A stretch of 6,805 bases of DNA from Clostridiaceae bacterium (GTDB lineage: Bacteria > Bacillota > Clostridia > Saccharofermentanales > DTU023): the NCBI GenBank assembly GCA_012511185.1, contig JAAZGN010000045.1, forward strand, positions 1 through 6,805. Direction: 5' to 3'. Position numbers and translations under genes: made by a program. The notes under the pieces were generated by a model. That model ran no database searches. It saw nothing but the letters and a program-made list of their open reading frames with translations, and had not been told where the DNA came from. Each line of letters starts with the position of its first letter. Positions within the stretch are counted from its first letter, which is position 1. This document shows, in pieces, positions 1-5,966 of the stretch.

Positions 1-437
1 GCCAACTCACCGTGGGCGCCTGCCGCCGGCTGGAAGGTGTAGGCATCCATGCCCGTGATATCGTTCAGGAGTCGTTCGAGGTGGTAAAGCAGCTCCAGAT
101 TGCCCTGGACTGTCTCATCCGGCTGAAGCGGATGTGTTGCCGCGAAACCGGCAAGCGCAGCCAGATCTTCGTTGACCTTGGGATTGTACTTCATGGTGCA
201 TGACCCGAGCGGGTAAGGCCCCATCTCAACATGGTAGTTCTTGTTGGAAAGATTCGAGTAGTGGCGGACCACCGTTATCTCATCGACGTCGGGAATGGCC
301 GGTTCATCCGCCCGGTGCTCTTTGCCAAACCATTTTGCAAAGTCGGGCTTGGGGACATCAAGCGGGCGGATGTATTGGCCAGCCCTGCTATGAGAAGCCA
401 GATCGAAAATCAGGGGGGTGTGTTTACACTCAGGCAT
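1..437 (-). CDS. gcvPB: Glycine dehydrogenase (decarboxylating) subunit 2, N-terminal part (GcvPB)
   Basis: This is the first ~145 codons of the beta subunit of split-type glycine decarboxylase (P-protein), the PLP-dependent cytoplasmic enzyme that decarboxylates glycine and loads the aminomethyl group on lipoyl-GcvH. The start ATG at 435-437 overlaps the end of gcvPA by 8 nt and has an AAGGAG site 6 nt upstream (444-449), so the two subunits are translationally coupled. The translation begins MPECKHTPLIFDLASHSRAG. Family hallmarks are SNKNYHVEMGPYPLGSCT around residues 64-81 and MKYNPK directly after, then the conserved FQPAAGAHGEL at the break. The family is normally about 480 aa; the PLP-binding lysine lies in the part beyond the left edge. 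Truncation is only by the window. Identification is from recognised motifs and operon context. Confidence 0.96.
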   Translation of the reverse strand, partial: MPECKHTPLIFDLASHSRAGQYIRPLDVPKPDFAKWFGKEHRADEPAIPDVDEITVVRHYSNLSNKNYHVEMGPYPLGSCTMKYNPKVNEDLAALAGFAATHPLQPDETVQGNLELLYHLERLLNDITGMDAYTFQPAAGAHGEL

Positions 438-1788
438 GGCCAACTCCTTCCTGTTCGGCACAGAGGCGAAGGGCGGTATCCGCGAACAAGTCAAGCTGCG
501 CTTTCGTCTTCTTCTCCGTCACTGCGATCAAGAGGCGGTTGCCCGGCAATACCAGCCCGCCAATGATACCTTTTTCAAGAAGAGCGGAATTCAACTCGTC
601 AAGATCTATACCCGGCCTTGCCTCAAGAAGGAATTCACGGAAGTAGGGAGCCTGGTAGACACGTTTGAAATAGCCGCTCCCGGTCAGTTTATTTTCCAGA
701 TAGATGGCCTTGGCAGCTGATTGTTCAGCGAGATCGAGCAGACCCGATCCTCCCATGAGCGCGAGCCAGATGGTGGCCGCTGTGGCCATCAAGGCCTGGC
801 TGGTACAGATATTGGAGGTGGCACGCTCTCTTCTGATGTGCTGTTCCCTGGCCTGGAGGGTGAGGACGTAACTGGTCCGTCCCTGACGGTCGACCGTCGC
901 GCCGCAGATCCTGCCCGGCATCTTGCGCATCAGGCGGTCGGTCACTGCCATATAACCGGCTCCCGGGCCTCCGTAGGAGGTCGGAAGTCCCAGAGCTTGG
1001 GCTTCACCGATGGCAATATCGACACCGCAGTCACCCGGCCGCTTCAGGACCGCCAGACTCACAGGATCCTGTGAGACAATGGCCAATGCGCCCACCTCAT
1101 GCGCTCTTTCTGCCAGCAGATCAAGATCCTCGACGACACCGTAGAAGTTGGGGCTTTGAACCAGGAAACCTGCGTACTCTTTCTCCTTGTCAGGAAATAG
1201 GGTGGTTTGTCCGTTTTCGTCCAGAGGACCCTTCACCACTTCAATATCTGCCGCGTGGCAGTAAGTATGAATGGTTTCCATGGTGTCGGGGTGGACTCCT
1301 TCGGAGACGAATACCTTGTAAATATGTTTGTCCCGGCAGGCCAGGAGCAGGGCTTCGGCTGCCCCGGAAGAGGCGTCATAAAGCGAGGCGTTGGCCACGG
1401 GAAGCCCGGTCAGGCGCGTGATGTAGCTCTGCCATTCAAAAATGGCCTGGAGTGTTCCCTGGGAAATTTCTGCCTGGTAGGGGGTATAGGAGGTCAAAAA
1501 CTCGGACCGGCTGATCAGGTGATGAACGGCGGCCGGCTGGTAATGGTCATAATAGCCGGCGCCCAGATAGCTATCGTAGCTTTGGCTGTTTTTGTTTTCA
1601 TCAGAAAGGGCTTTGACGTGATCGACAACTTCCAGCTCACTCATGCCATCGGCCTGCAACGCGTCGTAAGCATCGACCCGGACGCAGTCACAGTCCGGAA
1701 TCATGGAGAACAACTGATCGAGATCAACTCCCACCGACGCCAGCATTTCACGGCGCTCTTCCCGATCCATGGGAAGGTATCCGGTCAT
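430..1788 (-). CDS. gcvPA: Glycine dehydrogenase (decarboxylating) subunit 1 (GcvPA)
   Basis: This is the alpha subunit of split-type glycine decarboxylase, 452 aa, close to the usual ~450 aa, so it looks complete. It forms the P-protein with GcvPB; the split form is typical of Bacillota and several other anaerobic lineages. Conserved stretches visible are TSYTPYQAEISQG (about 99-111), NASLYDASSGAAEA (133-146), SYGGPGAGYM (271-280) and the REQHIRRERATSNICT block (314-329). The start ATG at 1786-1788 overlaps the gcvH stop as ATGA and is preceded by a purine-rich AGGAAGGGG site, so it is coupled to gcvH. An internal Met at residue 7 is a possible alternative start but lacks an equally good site. 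The 3' end overlaps gcvPB by 8 nt. Nothing is missing or frameshifted. Confidence 0.97.
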   Translation of the reverse strand: MTGYLPMDREERREMLASVGVDLDQLFSMIPDCDCVRVDAYDALQADGMSELEVVDHVKALSDENKNSQSYDSYLGAGYYDHYQPAAVHHLISRSEFLTSYTPYQAEISQGTLQAIFEWQSYITRLTGLPVANASLYDASSGAAEALLLACRDKHIYKVFVSEGVHPDTMETIHTYCHAADIEVVKGPLDENGQTTLFPDKEKEYAGFLVQSPNFYGVVEDLDLLAERAHEVGALAIVSQDPVSLAVLKRPGDCGVDIAIGEAQALGLPTSYGGPGAGYMAVTDRLMRKMPGRICGATVDRQGRTSYVLTLQAREQHIRRERATSNICTSQALMATAATIWLALMGGSGLLDLAEQSAAKAIYLENKLTGSGYFKRVYQAPYFREFLLEARPGIDLDELNSALLEKGIIGGLVLPGNRLLIAVTEKKTKAQLDLFADTALRLCAEQEGVGHA

Positions 1789-2162
1789 GCCCCTTCCTCC
1801 TCACAGAAGGCATCGTAGGCATCTTTGTCAAGCAACGCATCGAGCTCGGACGGATCGGCCATCCTGATTTTCACAAACCATGCATCCCACGGGGCCTGGT
1901 TAATCATCTCCGGCTCATCGCCGATCTCTTCATTGGCTTCGACAATCTCTCCGCTCACCGGCGCGAAAAGGTCCGAAGCTGCTTTGACCGACTCGACCGT
2001 GCCAATAATTTCTTCCACTTCGACATAGGTCCCCACAGGCTCCGGTTCGGCGTACACGATATCGCCCAGTTCCTTTTGTGCGAAGTCGGTCAGTCCGACG
2101 GTCACCCTGTCACCTTCAACTTTGACCCATTCATGCGTCTTTGAAAATTTTAATTCTTCCAT
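1785..2162 (-). CDS. gcvH: Glycine cleavage system H protein (GcvH)
   Basis: This is the lipoyl carrier of the glycine cleavage system, which shuttles the aminomethyl group between P- and T-protein and is reoxidised by lipoamide dehydrogenase (not in this window). The protein is 125 aa, normal for the family. It starts MEELKFSKTHEWVKVEGD, the standard H-protein N-terminus, and carries the lipoylation motif GTVESVKAASDLFAPVSGE with the modified lysine at K60. The frame is open further upstream to 2264, but that extension runs through the gcvT end and a hairpin region and has no family similarity. The ATG at 2160-2162 has an AAGGA site at 2171-2175, 8 nt away, so I choose it. The stop overlaps the gcvPA start. 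An 88-nt gap with two hairpins separates it from gcvT. Confidence 0.97.
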   Translation of the reverse strand: MEELKFSKTHEWVKVEGDRVTVGLTDFAQKELGDIVYAEPEPVGTYVEVEEIIGTVESVKAASDLFAPVSGEIVEANEEIGDEPEMINQAPWDAWFVKIRMADPSELDALLDKDAYDAFCEEEGA

Positions 2163-2192
2163 TTTGCGTGTCCTTCCTGTGATTGCTTGGTG

Positions 2193-2209
2193 GTCGCGGC
2201 TCCCGCGAC
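2193..2209 (-). other. Perfect hairpin in the gcvT-gcvH gap (GcvH-proximal)
   Basis: A 17-nt perfect inverted repeat, GTCGCGG-(3-nt loop)-CCGCGAC, lies 31 nt before the gcvH ATG and upstream of its ribosome binding site. No U-tract follows, so it does not look like a standard intrinsic terminator. It may be an RNA stability or processing element that tunes gcvH relative to gcvT; that role is inference. Confidence 0.5.
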
Positions 2210-2219
2210 GATTAAACCA

Positions 2220-2238
2220 CCCGCATCGTGAATGCGGG
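2220..2238 (-). other. Perfect hairpin in the gcvT-gcvH gap (GcvT-proximal)
   Basis: A 19-nt inverted repeat, CCCGCAT-(5-nt loop)-ATGCGGG, begins 12 nt after the gcvT stop. It is followed by TGGTTTAATC rather than a U-run, so it is at best a weak terminator. A second GC-rich hairpin follows 10 nt later. Tandem hairpins within an operon often cap or protect 3' ends of processed transcripts; here this is inferred from the dyads alone. Confidence 0.5.
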
Positions 2239-2250
2239 CATTTTCCTTTT

Positions 2251-3360
2251 TTATTTGCCGACAAAGGGTGGCCGAACTACCGTGAAAGGCTGTAGCTTCT
2301 TACGAACCAGGACTTCAACCTCCTCAACTTCCGGCGTGTCAAGATCGACAAGGGCAAATGCGATGCCCTTATCCAGAGTCGGGGAGAAAGTGCCGGAGGT
2401 TATCAGGCCTATTTGCTTCCCGCCTGAGTGAACTTCGTAACCTTCCCGCGGAATGGACTTGGTTTCGCTGACGAGTGCCAACTGGCGGCGCGTCACCTTA
2501 TCTTTCATTACCATGCCCTGGAATTCGTGGTCAAGATCGACAAAAAAGCTCATGCCTCCCTCGAGCGCATTAATATCGGGTGACATCTCATGGCCGTAAA
2601 GCGGCATGCCCGCCTCAAGCCGGAGGGTATCACGGGCACCAAGCCCACATGGCTCAACTCCCGCCCCAATGAAAATATCCCAGAAAGTAGCTGTCTTGGA
2701 AGCCGGTATATAGAGTTCATAGCCGTTTTCACCTGTATAGCCTGTCCGGGAAATGATCATGCTTCGGTCTTCTCCCTCAAGCTCCACGATCATCTCATGG
2801 AAACGCTTCAGCCCTTTCAGCTCTTCCTGCTGTCCTTTGTCAAGACCCAGCCTGCCGGCCACTTCCAGCATGCAGTCAAGGCTGCCAGGCCCCTGAACGG
2901 CAACTTGCCCGTAAAGATCCGATTCATCAACAATGACAATGGCCGACAGCCGATCCTTGAAAGCCGCCTGGTAGCTGTCCAGGCTTTCCCTGATATGAAC
3001 CAGATCCTTGTCTTTGTTGGCGGCATTCACGACCAGGATGTAGTCCTCCTCCCCCATGGTGTAAACCAGCAGGTCATCGACGGTCCCTCCGTCAGCGGCA
3101 CTCAGGATGGCGTAGGTGATCTGGTCGGGCTTTTTGCCGGTCACGCGGCGCGTCAAAAGCCAGTTGAGGAACTCTCCCGCCCCCTGCCCCGAAACACGGA
3201 TTTCACCCATGTGTGAAACGTCAAAGATTCCCGTTTCGTTTCGAACCGCCGCGATCTCTTCCTTGATCCCTGCATACTGAACCGGCATATTCCATCCGGC
3301 GTAGTCAACCATACGAGCCCCAAGGGCGACATGGCGGTCATATAATGGTGTTTTTTTCAT
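2251..3360 (-). CDS. gcvT: Aminomethyltransferase, glycine cleavage T protein (GcvT)
   Basis: This tetrahydrofolate-dependent aminomethyltransferase takes the aminomethyl group from GcvH and releases ammonia and 5,10-methylene-THF. The protein is 369 aa, typical of bacterial GcvT. The N-terminus MKKTPLYDRHVALGARMVDY, the FDVSHMGE motif (46-53), GGTVDDLLVY (91-100) and the C-terminal ITSGTFSPTL are all hallmark segments. By alignment from memory with the Thermotoga maritima protein, D96 falls on the catalytic aspartate. The start ATG at 3358-3360 has a strong GGGGAGG site (3369-3375) 8 nt upstream. It is the first gene of the gcv operon in this window, 113 nt after the small lipoprotein gene. 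The C-terminus ends PPFVGK with TAA at 2251-2253. I see no defects. Confidence 0.97.
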   Translation of the reverse strand: MKKTPLYDRHVALGARMVDYAGWNMPVQYAGIKEEIAAVRNETGIFDVSHMGEIRVSGQGAGEFLNWLLTRRVTGKKPDQITYAILSAADGGTVDDLLVYTMGEEDYILVVNAANKDKDLVHIRESLDSYQAAFKDRLSAIVIVDESDLYGQVAVQGPGSLDCMLEVAGRLGLDKGQQEELKGLKRFHEMIVELEGEDRSMIISRTGYTGENGYELYIPASKTATFWDIFIGAGVEPCGLGARDTLRLEAGMPLYGHEMSPDINALEGGMSFFVDLDHEFQGMVMKDKVTRRQLALVSETKSIPREGYEVHSGGKQIGLITSGTFSPTLDKGIAFALVDLDTPEVEEVEVLVRKKLQPFTVVRPPFVGK

Positions 3361-3473
3361 AAAAACGTCCTCCCCAAGACAAATACAAATAAATTGTCAA
3401 ACCTGTTAAATATTACCACTCATCATGAAATTTTTCTGCCTTGTTCGATACAAGTGAAACGCCACCTGTCCGT
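3361..3473 (-). promoter_or_regulatory. AT-rich gcvT leader, possible promoter region
   Basis: This 113-nt gap separates the lipoprotein stop from gcvT. On the minus strand it holds a perfect TTGACA hexamer (3395-3400), but no good -10 box lies 16-18 nt downstream. There is also a TAATAT (3410-3415) without a convincing -35. The GGGGAGG ribosome binding site of gcvT is at 3369-3375. Near the lipoprotein end are two overlapping small hairpins (3440-3469). Independent transcription of gcv from here is plausible but the promoter is not pinned down. No glycine-riboswitch motifs are visible. Confidence 0.3.
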
Positions 3474-3674
3474 TCACCCGCTCTTGTAATCGCCGGACAA
3501 GTCGAATTTGCGCTTGATTCGCTCAAGTTTGCGAGTCCAGGGTCCTTGGCCGAAGAACATGTTTGAACTGAGCGCCGTCAGGGCTCCGGTCCGGGCGGGG
3601 CTGTTCGCCCCCGCGCAGGCGGTCAGAAACAAGACCGCGATCAGAGCCAAAATGAAAAACAGACGGCGGTTCAT
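3474..3674 (-). CDS. Small putative lipoprotein, B12-riboswitch operon
   Basis: This is a 66-aa protein of unknown function. Its N-terminus is a clear lipoprotein signal: basic MNRR, a hydrophobic run FFILALIAVLFL, then lipobox LTAC with the lipidated cysteine at residue 20. The mature part is only ~47 residues, with no recognised domain and a basic stretch (TRKLERIKRKFD) near the C-terminus. The start ATG (3672-3674) is 4 nt after the stop of the beta-propeller gene, and the AAAAAAGG run within the end of that gene is a weak ribosome binding site, so translation is probably coupled. It should be exported and anchored to the outer face of the membrane beside the propeller protein and share its cobalamin-riboswitch control. 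A chance ORF is unlikely given the clean lipobox and tight spacing. Confidence 0.8.
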   Translation of the reverse strand: MNRRLFFILALIAVLFLTACAGANSPARTGALTALSSNMFFGQGPWTRKLERIKRKFDLSGDYKSG

Positions 3675-3678
3675 TCCA

Positions 3679-5139
3679 TCAGCCTTTTTTCTTTGCCTTT
3701 GATTTGGATAAGAAGAAGAGGCGGACCAGGATCAAGGCAAAGACGACGATCAGCGCGGGCAGAAGCCAAGGCCAGTTTTCACTGAGCGAAAAAGCTGAGG
3801 GGGAATCATCGTGAAGGGCAAAGATAAAACCTGAATCATTGGCGTAATAGACGGTTCCCTCCTGATCCATGACCGGACTGAAAATGGTGTAGTTCTGTTC
3901 AGCGGCGCCCTGGTCGGGCTCAAACACCCGTTTGATCTCCCGGCCATCGTAGGCATACAAGCCCCCGACTTCATTATTGACGGTAAAGTAAACAAAGATT
4001 CTTTTGCCCTTGCCGACAGCCACAAGTGGTGAGGATTGCAGTTCACCTTCTGTCTCAAAAGTATTCACAACTGTAAGGTCTTCCAGATCGATCAGGGCGA
4101 GAAGGCCTGTGGAGGGCTGGCCCGTCTCCCAGTCGCCGTACTCCGCAAGTCCGCCCACGTAAGCAAGTCCCTGGTAAATGGCCGGCGTTGAGTTTGTGTT
4201 GATGGCAAAAGTACTTTCCCTTTTTTGACTCAAGCTACCTTCCAGTTCATCGAAATGAAATACGACCAGGCGGCCGTCATAAGTAGTCAAGACAATTTCG
4301 TCTTCCCAGGCGACCGGCGGGGCATTAATTTTCGAGCCGATGAGGGCTTCATTTTTCAACTCACCCGTACGCGCGTTGCGCACTTCAAGCCTTCCCCTCT
4401 CGCCTGCCGTAAGCAGCCATTGGCCCCGCACCAGAGACCCGCTCATGTGATAGCCGGCAGGGCCCTGGTCCGACATGTATTCTGCTTCCTGCCAGACCGT
4501 CCTGCCTGTCCTGGCATCAACCGCCTGGATATAGCCGCCGACCGATACCCACGCCTCATCCTGGGCAAAGGTCAGTGAATAAACCAGCCCGTCGGCAATG
4601 TGAAGCGTGCTGCTGTTCTGGAGCGGAAAGACGGACTCTTCTCCCTCATCCGAAGGAAGCTCAATCATCCCCGGCCCCTGGTTGACCCAGACTGTCTTCA
4701 TTTCCCGGGGATCGATCGCTTGCAAAGCGCCGCCATTCAGGGGGATGACGACGACACCCTCGCCATAGGCCGGCCTTGCTGTATAACCGACAAAACCCTC
4801 CAGGCTCGCTTTCCCCGTCACTTCACCCTTTTTGTTCAAGCGGTAGAATTCATTATCAGTCGCAAAGAAGATGGACTCACCGAGAATGATCATTCCCGAC
4901 TTGCTGTTGGTCCCCCACTCTCCCAGCTCACCGATCATGACGCCCCATCTCTTGGCCGAAACGGGCTTTTGCATCTTTTCCGCATCCTTGACGGCGTTAT
5001 TGTCAGGGCCCGACCGGTAGGAGGCCCAGTAAGCCTCCTGGTCTGCCGCGTTCACAAGCGGCCCAGGCAGCCACAAAAGTAGCACGAGGACTCCCAACAC
5101 AATCCAGCTGATTCTTTGTTTCACTTTCCCTCTTCTCAT
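3679..5139 (-). CDS. Membrane-anchored PQQ-like beta-propeller protein, controlled by a cobalamin riboswitch
   Basis: This 486-aa extracytoplasmic protein appears to be a PQQ-like beta-propeller (PQQ_2-type repeats). Residues 1-31 form a signal peptide: RRGKVKQR, hydrophobic IVLGVLVLLLWLPGPLV, likely cleavage after VNA. Seven or eight blade-like repeats follow, for example LQAIDPREMKTVW, IQAVDARTGRTVWQ, LEVRNARTGELKNE, LYAYDGREIKRVFE and FIFALHDDS. A C-terminal membrane helix (about 456-477) is followed by basic SKSKAKKKG, giving a type I topology with the propeller outside. The frame is open upstream to 5289, but that part crosses the riboswitch terminator; the ATG at 5137-5139 has an AAGGGG site 5 nt away and begins the signal peptide. 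No enzyme active site is evident, and PQQ binding itself is not implied. It lies downstream of a B12 riboswitch, so it is likely made when cobalamin is low. The ligand or partner is unknown; a corrinoid-related role is inference. Confidence 0.88.
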   Translation of the reverse strand: MRRGKVKQRISWIVLGVLVLLLWLPGPLVNAADQEAYWASYRSGPDNNAVKDAEKMQKPVSAKRWGVMIGELGEWGTNSKSGMIILGESIFFATDNEFYRLNKKGEVTGKASLEGFVGYTARPAYGEGVVVIPLNGGALQAIDPREMKTVWVNQGPGMIELPSDEGEESVFPLQNSSTLHIADGLVYSLTFAQDEAWVSVGGYIQAVDARTGRTVWQEAEYMSDQGPAGYHMSGSLVRGQWLLTAGERGRLEVRNARTGELKNEALIGSKINAPPVAWEDEIVLTTYDGRLVVFHFDELEGSLSQKRESTFAINTNSTPAIYQGLAYVGGLAEYGDWETGQPSTGLLALIDLEDLTVVNTFETEGELQSSPLVAVGKGKRIFVYFTVNNEVGGLYAYDGREIKRVFEPDQGAAEQNYTIFSPVMDQEGTVYYANDSGFIFALHDDSPSAFSLSENWPWLLPALIVVFALILVRLFFLSKSKAKKKG

Positions 5140-5184
5140 TTCCGCCCCTTTCCCGGACCGGGGAACGGCCGGCTCCGGGACCGC

Positions 5185-5222
5185 AAAAAAGGCCGCAGAA
5201 CTGTTGAAGCAGCTCCGCGGCC
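5185..5222 (-). terminator. Intrinsic terminator of the cobalamin riboswitch
   Basis: On the minus strand GGCCGCGGAGCTG (5210-5222) pairs with CAGTTCTGCGGCC (5191-5203) in a 13-bp stem with two G-U pairs and a 6-nt loop, followed at once by six U (5185-5190). It sits about 64 nt downstream of the aptamer and 46 nt before the propeller ATG, where a leader terminator should be. Cobalamin binding is expected to favour it and switch the operon off. A six-A run upstream of the stem (5225-5230) also makes it look like a terminator from the other strand, but no plus-strand gene ends here. Confidence 0.88.
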
Positions 5223-5253
5223 CATTTTTTACCGTCAGCTTTGTGTCTTGGCT

Positions 5254-5283
5254 ATAACGTACAATAAACCGTTGTTCCGTTAC
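5254..5283 (-). other. Linker hairpin between aptamer and terminator
   Basis: In the transcript GTAACG pairs with CGTTAT (5278-5283 with 5254-5259), enclosing a second ACAA/TTGT pairing (5272-5275 with 5261-5264). It lies immediately after the riboswitch closing stem, in the expression-platform region. It could be part of the switching machinery or a simple spacer; I could not draw a convincing antiterminator that disrupts the 13-bp terminator. Confidence 0.4.
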
Positions 5284-5285
5284 GC

Positions 5286-5445
5286 ACACACCCGGCAGGT
5301 CTTCTGGCTCATGAGCCGGGGATAACCCCTGTTTCTTCCCGCCTTCCCGATCGCTCAGCGACTGGCTTTCGCCATGGGTAAAACCCTCATTGACAGCGGC
5401 GGCACCGCACAGGATTCGAACCCGTTTCCCTTGGTCCGGGCATGT
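5286..5445 (-). ncRNA. Cobalamin (B12) riboswitch
   Basis: This is a cis-acting RNA aptamer that binds adenosylcobalamin or a related cobalamin. Landmarks on the minus strand, 5' to 3': a P1 arm ACATGCCCGG (5436-5445); the AAGGGAA segment; a P3-like stem ACGGG/CCTGT with GAATCC in its loop; the conserved GCGGTGCCGCCGCTGT core; GCGAAAGCCAGTCG; GGGAAGGCG; and the B12 box AGCCAGAAGACCTGCC (5294-5309). The 3' P1 arm CCGGGTGTGT (5286-5295) pairs with the 5' arm over 10 bp with two wobble pairs. The element begins about 10 nt after the predicted transcription start and is followed by an intrinsic terminator, so control is most likely by premature termination when cobalamin is bound. The regulated genes are the beta-propeller and small lipoprotein. 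The aptamer subclass was not resolved. Confidence 0.95.
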
Positions 5446-5462
5446 CTCCTCTTACCTCATTC

Positions 5463-5491
5463 ATGTTACGGGCGGCAACTTTGGTTGTCAA
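5463..5491 (-). promoter_or_regulatory. Sigma-A type promoter of the riboswitch operon
   Basis: A perfect -35 TTGACA (5486-5491), a 17-nt spacer and a -10 TAACAT (5463-5468) lie just upstream of the riboswitch, which predicts transcription starting near 5456. The promoter begins 14 nt beyond the stop of the OsmC-family gene. The -35 box is embedded in a 15-bp palindrome (5485-5499), which could be an additional operator. Confidence 0.8.
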
Positions 5492-5499
5492 CGTGACAA
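5485..5499. other. 15-bp palindrome over the -35 box
   Basis: TTGTCA-ACG-TGACAA is a perfect dyad with a 3-nt centre that contains the -35 hexamer of the riboswitch promoter. As DNA it could be a repressor operator; as RNA a 6-bp hairpin with a 3-nt loop near the end of the upstream OsmC-family transcript. A -35 consensus alone supplies half of it, so chance is possible. Confidence 0.3.
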
Positions 5500-5505
5500 A
5501 GACAG

Positions 5506-5943
5506 TCATCCGTTGATGGTGTGCGTGATCTTCGCCACCTTGGTCAAGGTATCCTGCACGGGACAGTTGCGTTCGACAAATTCAATGTAACGCTCGATTT
5601 CTTCCTCTGAGTTGTCGGCTTCAATGTAGAAATGGGAACGGATCTCCGAGAAGCCGATCTTCGCCTCTTTGTTGATTCCCTGGAAGCCCTCGGGGTCGAG
5701 GTCGCCTTCAACTTCGACCCGGATCGATTTGAGATTGATCCTGTATTTTTTTACAAAGGCCCGGACAACGATGCTCTTGCAGGCGGCAAGCGAGCCGAGC
5801 AGGGCTTCAACCGGGTTCATACCCGTGTCGGTTCCGCCAAGATCAGCCGGCTCATCCAGCGTGATCTCGAAGTCTCTGGAAACCACCTTGGTGGCAAGTC
5901 CTTCCTTCGCCTCAGCGACTGCTTTGAATACTACATTAGCCAT
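5506..5943 (-). CDS. OsmC/Ohr family protein
   Basis: This 145-aa protein belongs to the OsmC family, whose better-known members (Ohr, OsmC) reduce organic hydroperoxides in the cytoplasm using two cysteines. Both conserved cysteines are present: C55 in the MNPVEALLGSLAACKSI helix and C127 in ERNCPVQDTL. Length is usual for the family. The frame extends upstream to 6009, but the ATG at 5941-5943 has an AAGGAGGA site (5951-5958) 7 nt away and gives the normal MANVVFKAV start, while the extension overlaps the promoter. It belongs to the YhfA-like/general OsmC branch rather than clear Ohr, so substrate and physiological role are uncertain; thiol-dependent peroxidase activity is inferred from the family. 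It is flanked by its own candidate promoter and, downstream, by the riboswitch promoter, so it is probably monocistronic. Confidence 0.92.
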   Translation of the reverse strand: MANVVFKAVAEAKEGLATKVVSRDFEITLDEPADLGGTDTGMNPVEALLGSLAACKSIVVRAFVKKYRINLKSIRVEVEGDLDPEGFQGINKEAKIGFSEIRSHFYIEADNSEEEIERYIEFVERNCPVQDTLTKVAKITHTING

Positions 5944-5966
5944 GTCAATATCCTCCTTGTAGGGGT

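Noticed and set aside
1207..1818. 203-codon plus-strand open frame
   Set aside because: It is antisense to gcvPA, has no recognisable domain, and is explained by the codon pattern of the real gene.
2163..2264. N-terminal extension of gcvH
   Set aside because: The added 34 residues come from the gcvT end and two hairpins and do not resemble H proteins; the start at 2162 has a good ribosome binding site and the canonical MEELKFSKTHEW N-terminus.
2590..3216. 208-codon plus-strand open frame
   Set aside because: It is antisense to gcvT with no ribosome binding site or family similarity; a shadow of a well-conserved gene.
3361..3473. Glycine riboswitch ahead of gcvT
   Set aside because: The gap is AT-rich, short for a tandem aptamer, and lacks the conserved glycine-aptamer motifs.
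5191..5230. Plus-strand terminator
   Set aside because: The hairpin has a T-run on the plus strand as well, but no plus-strand gene precedes it; the minus-strand role in the riboswitch explains it.
5140..5289. N-terminal extension of the beta-propeller gene from an upstream ATG
   Set aside because: The extension would translate through the riboswitch linker and terminator; the ATG at 5139 has a ribosome binding site and starts a proper signal peptide.
5403..5430. tRNA T-arm look-alike (GGGTTCGAATCC on the minus strand)
   Set aside because: It lies inside the cobalamin riboswitch as the P3 stem-loop; no acceptor, D or anticodon arms can be drawn around it.
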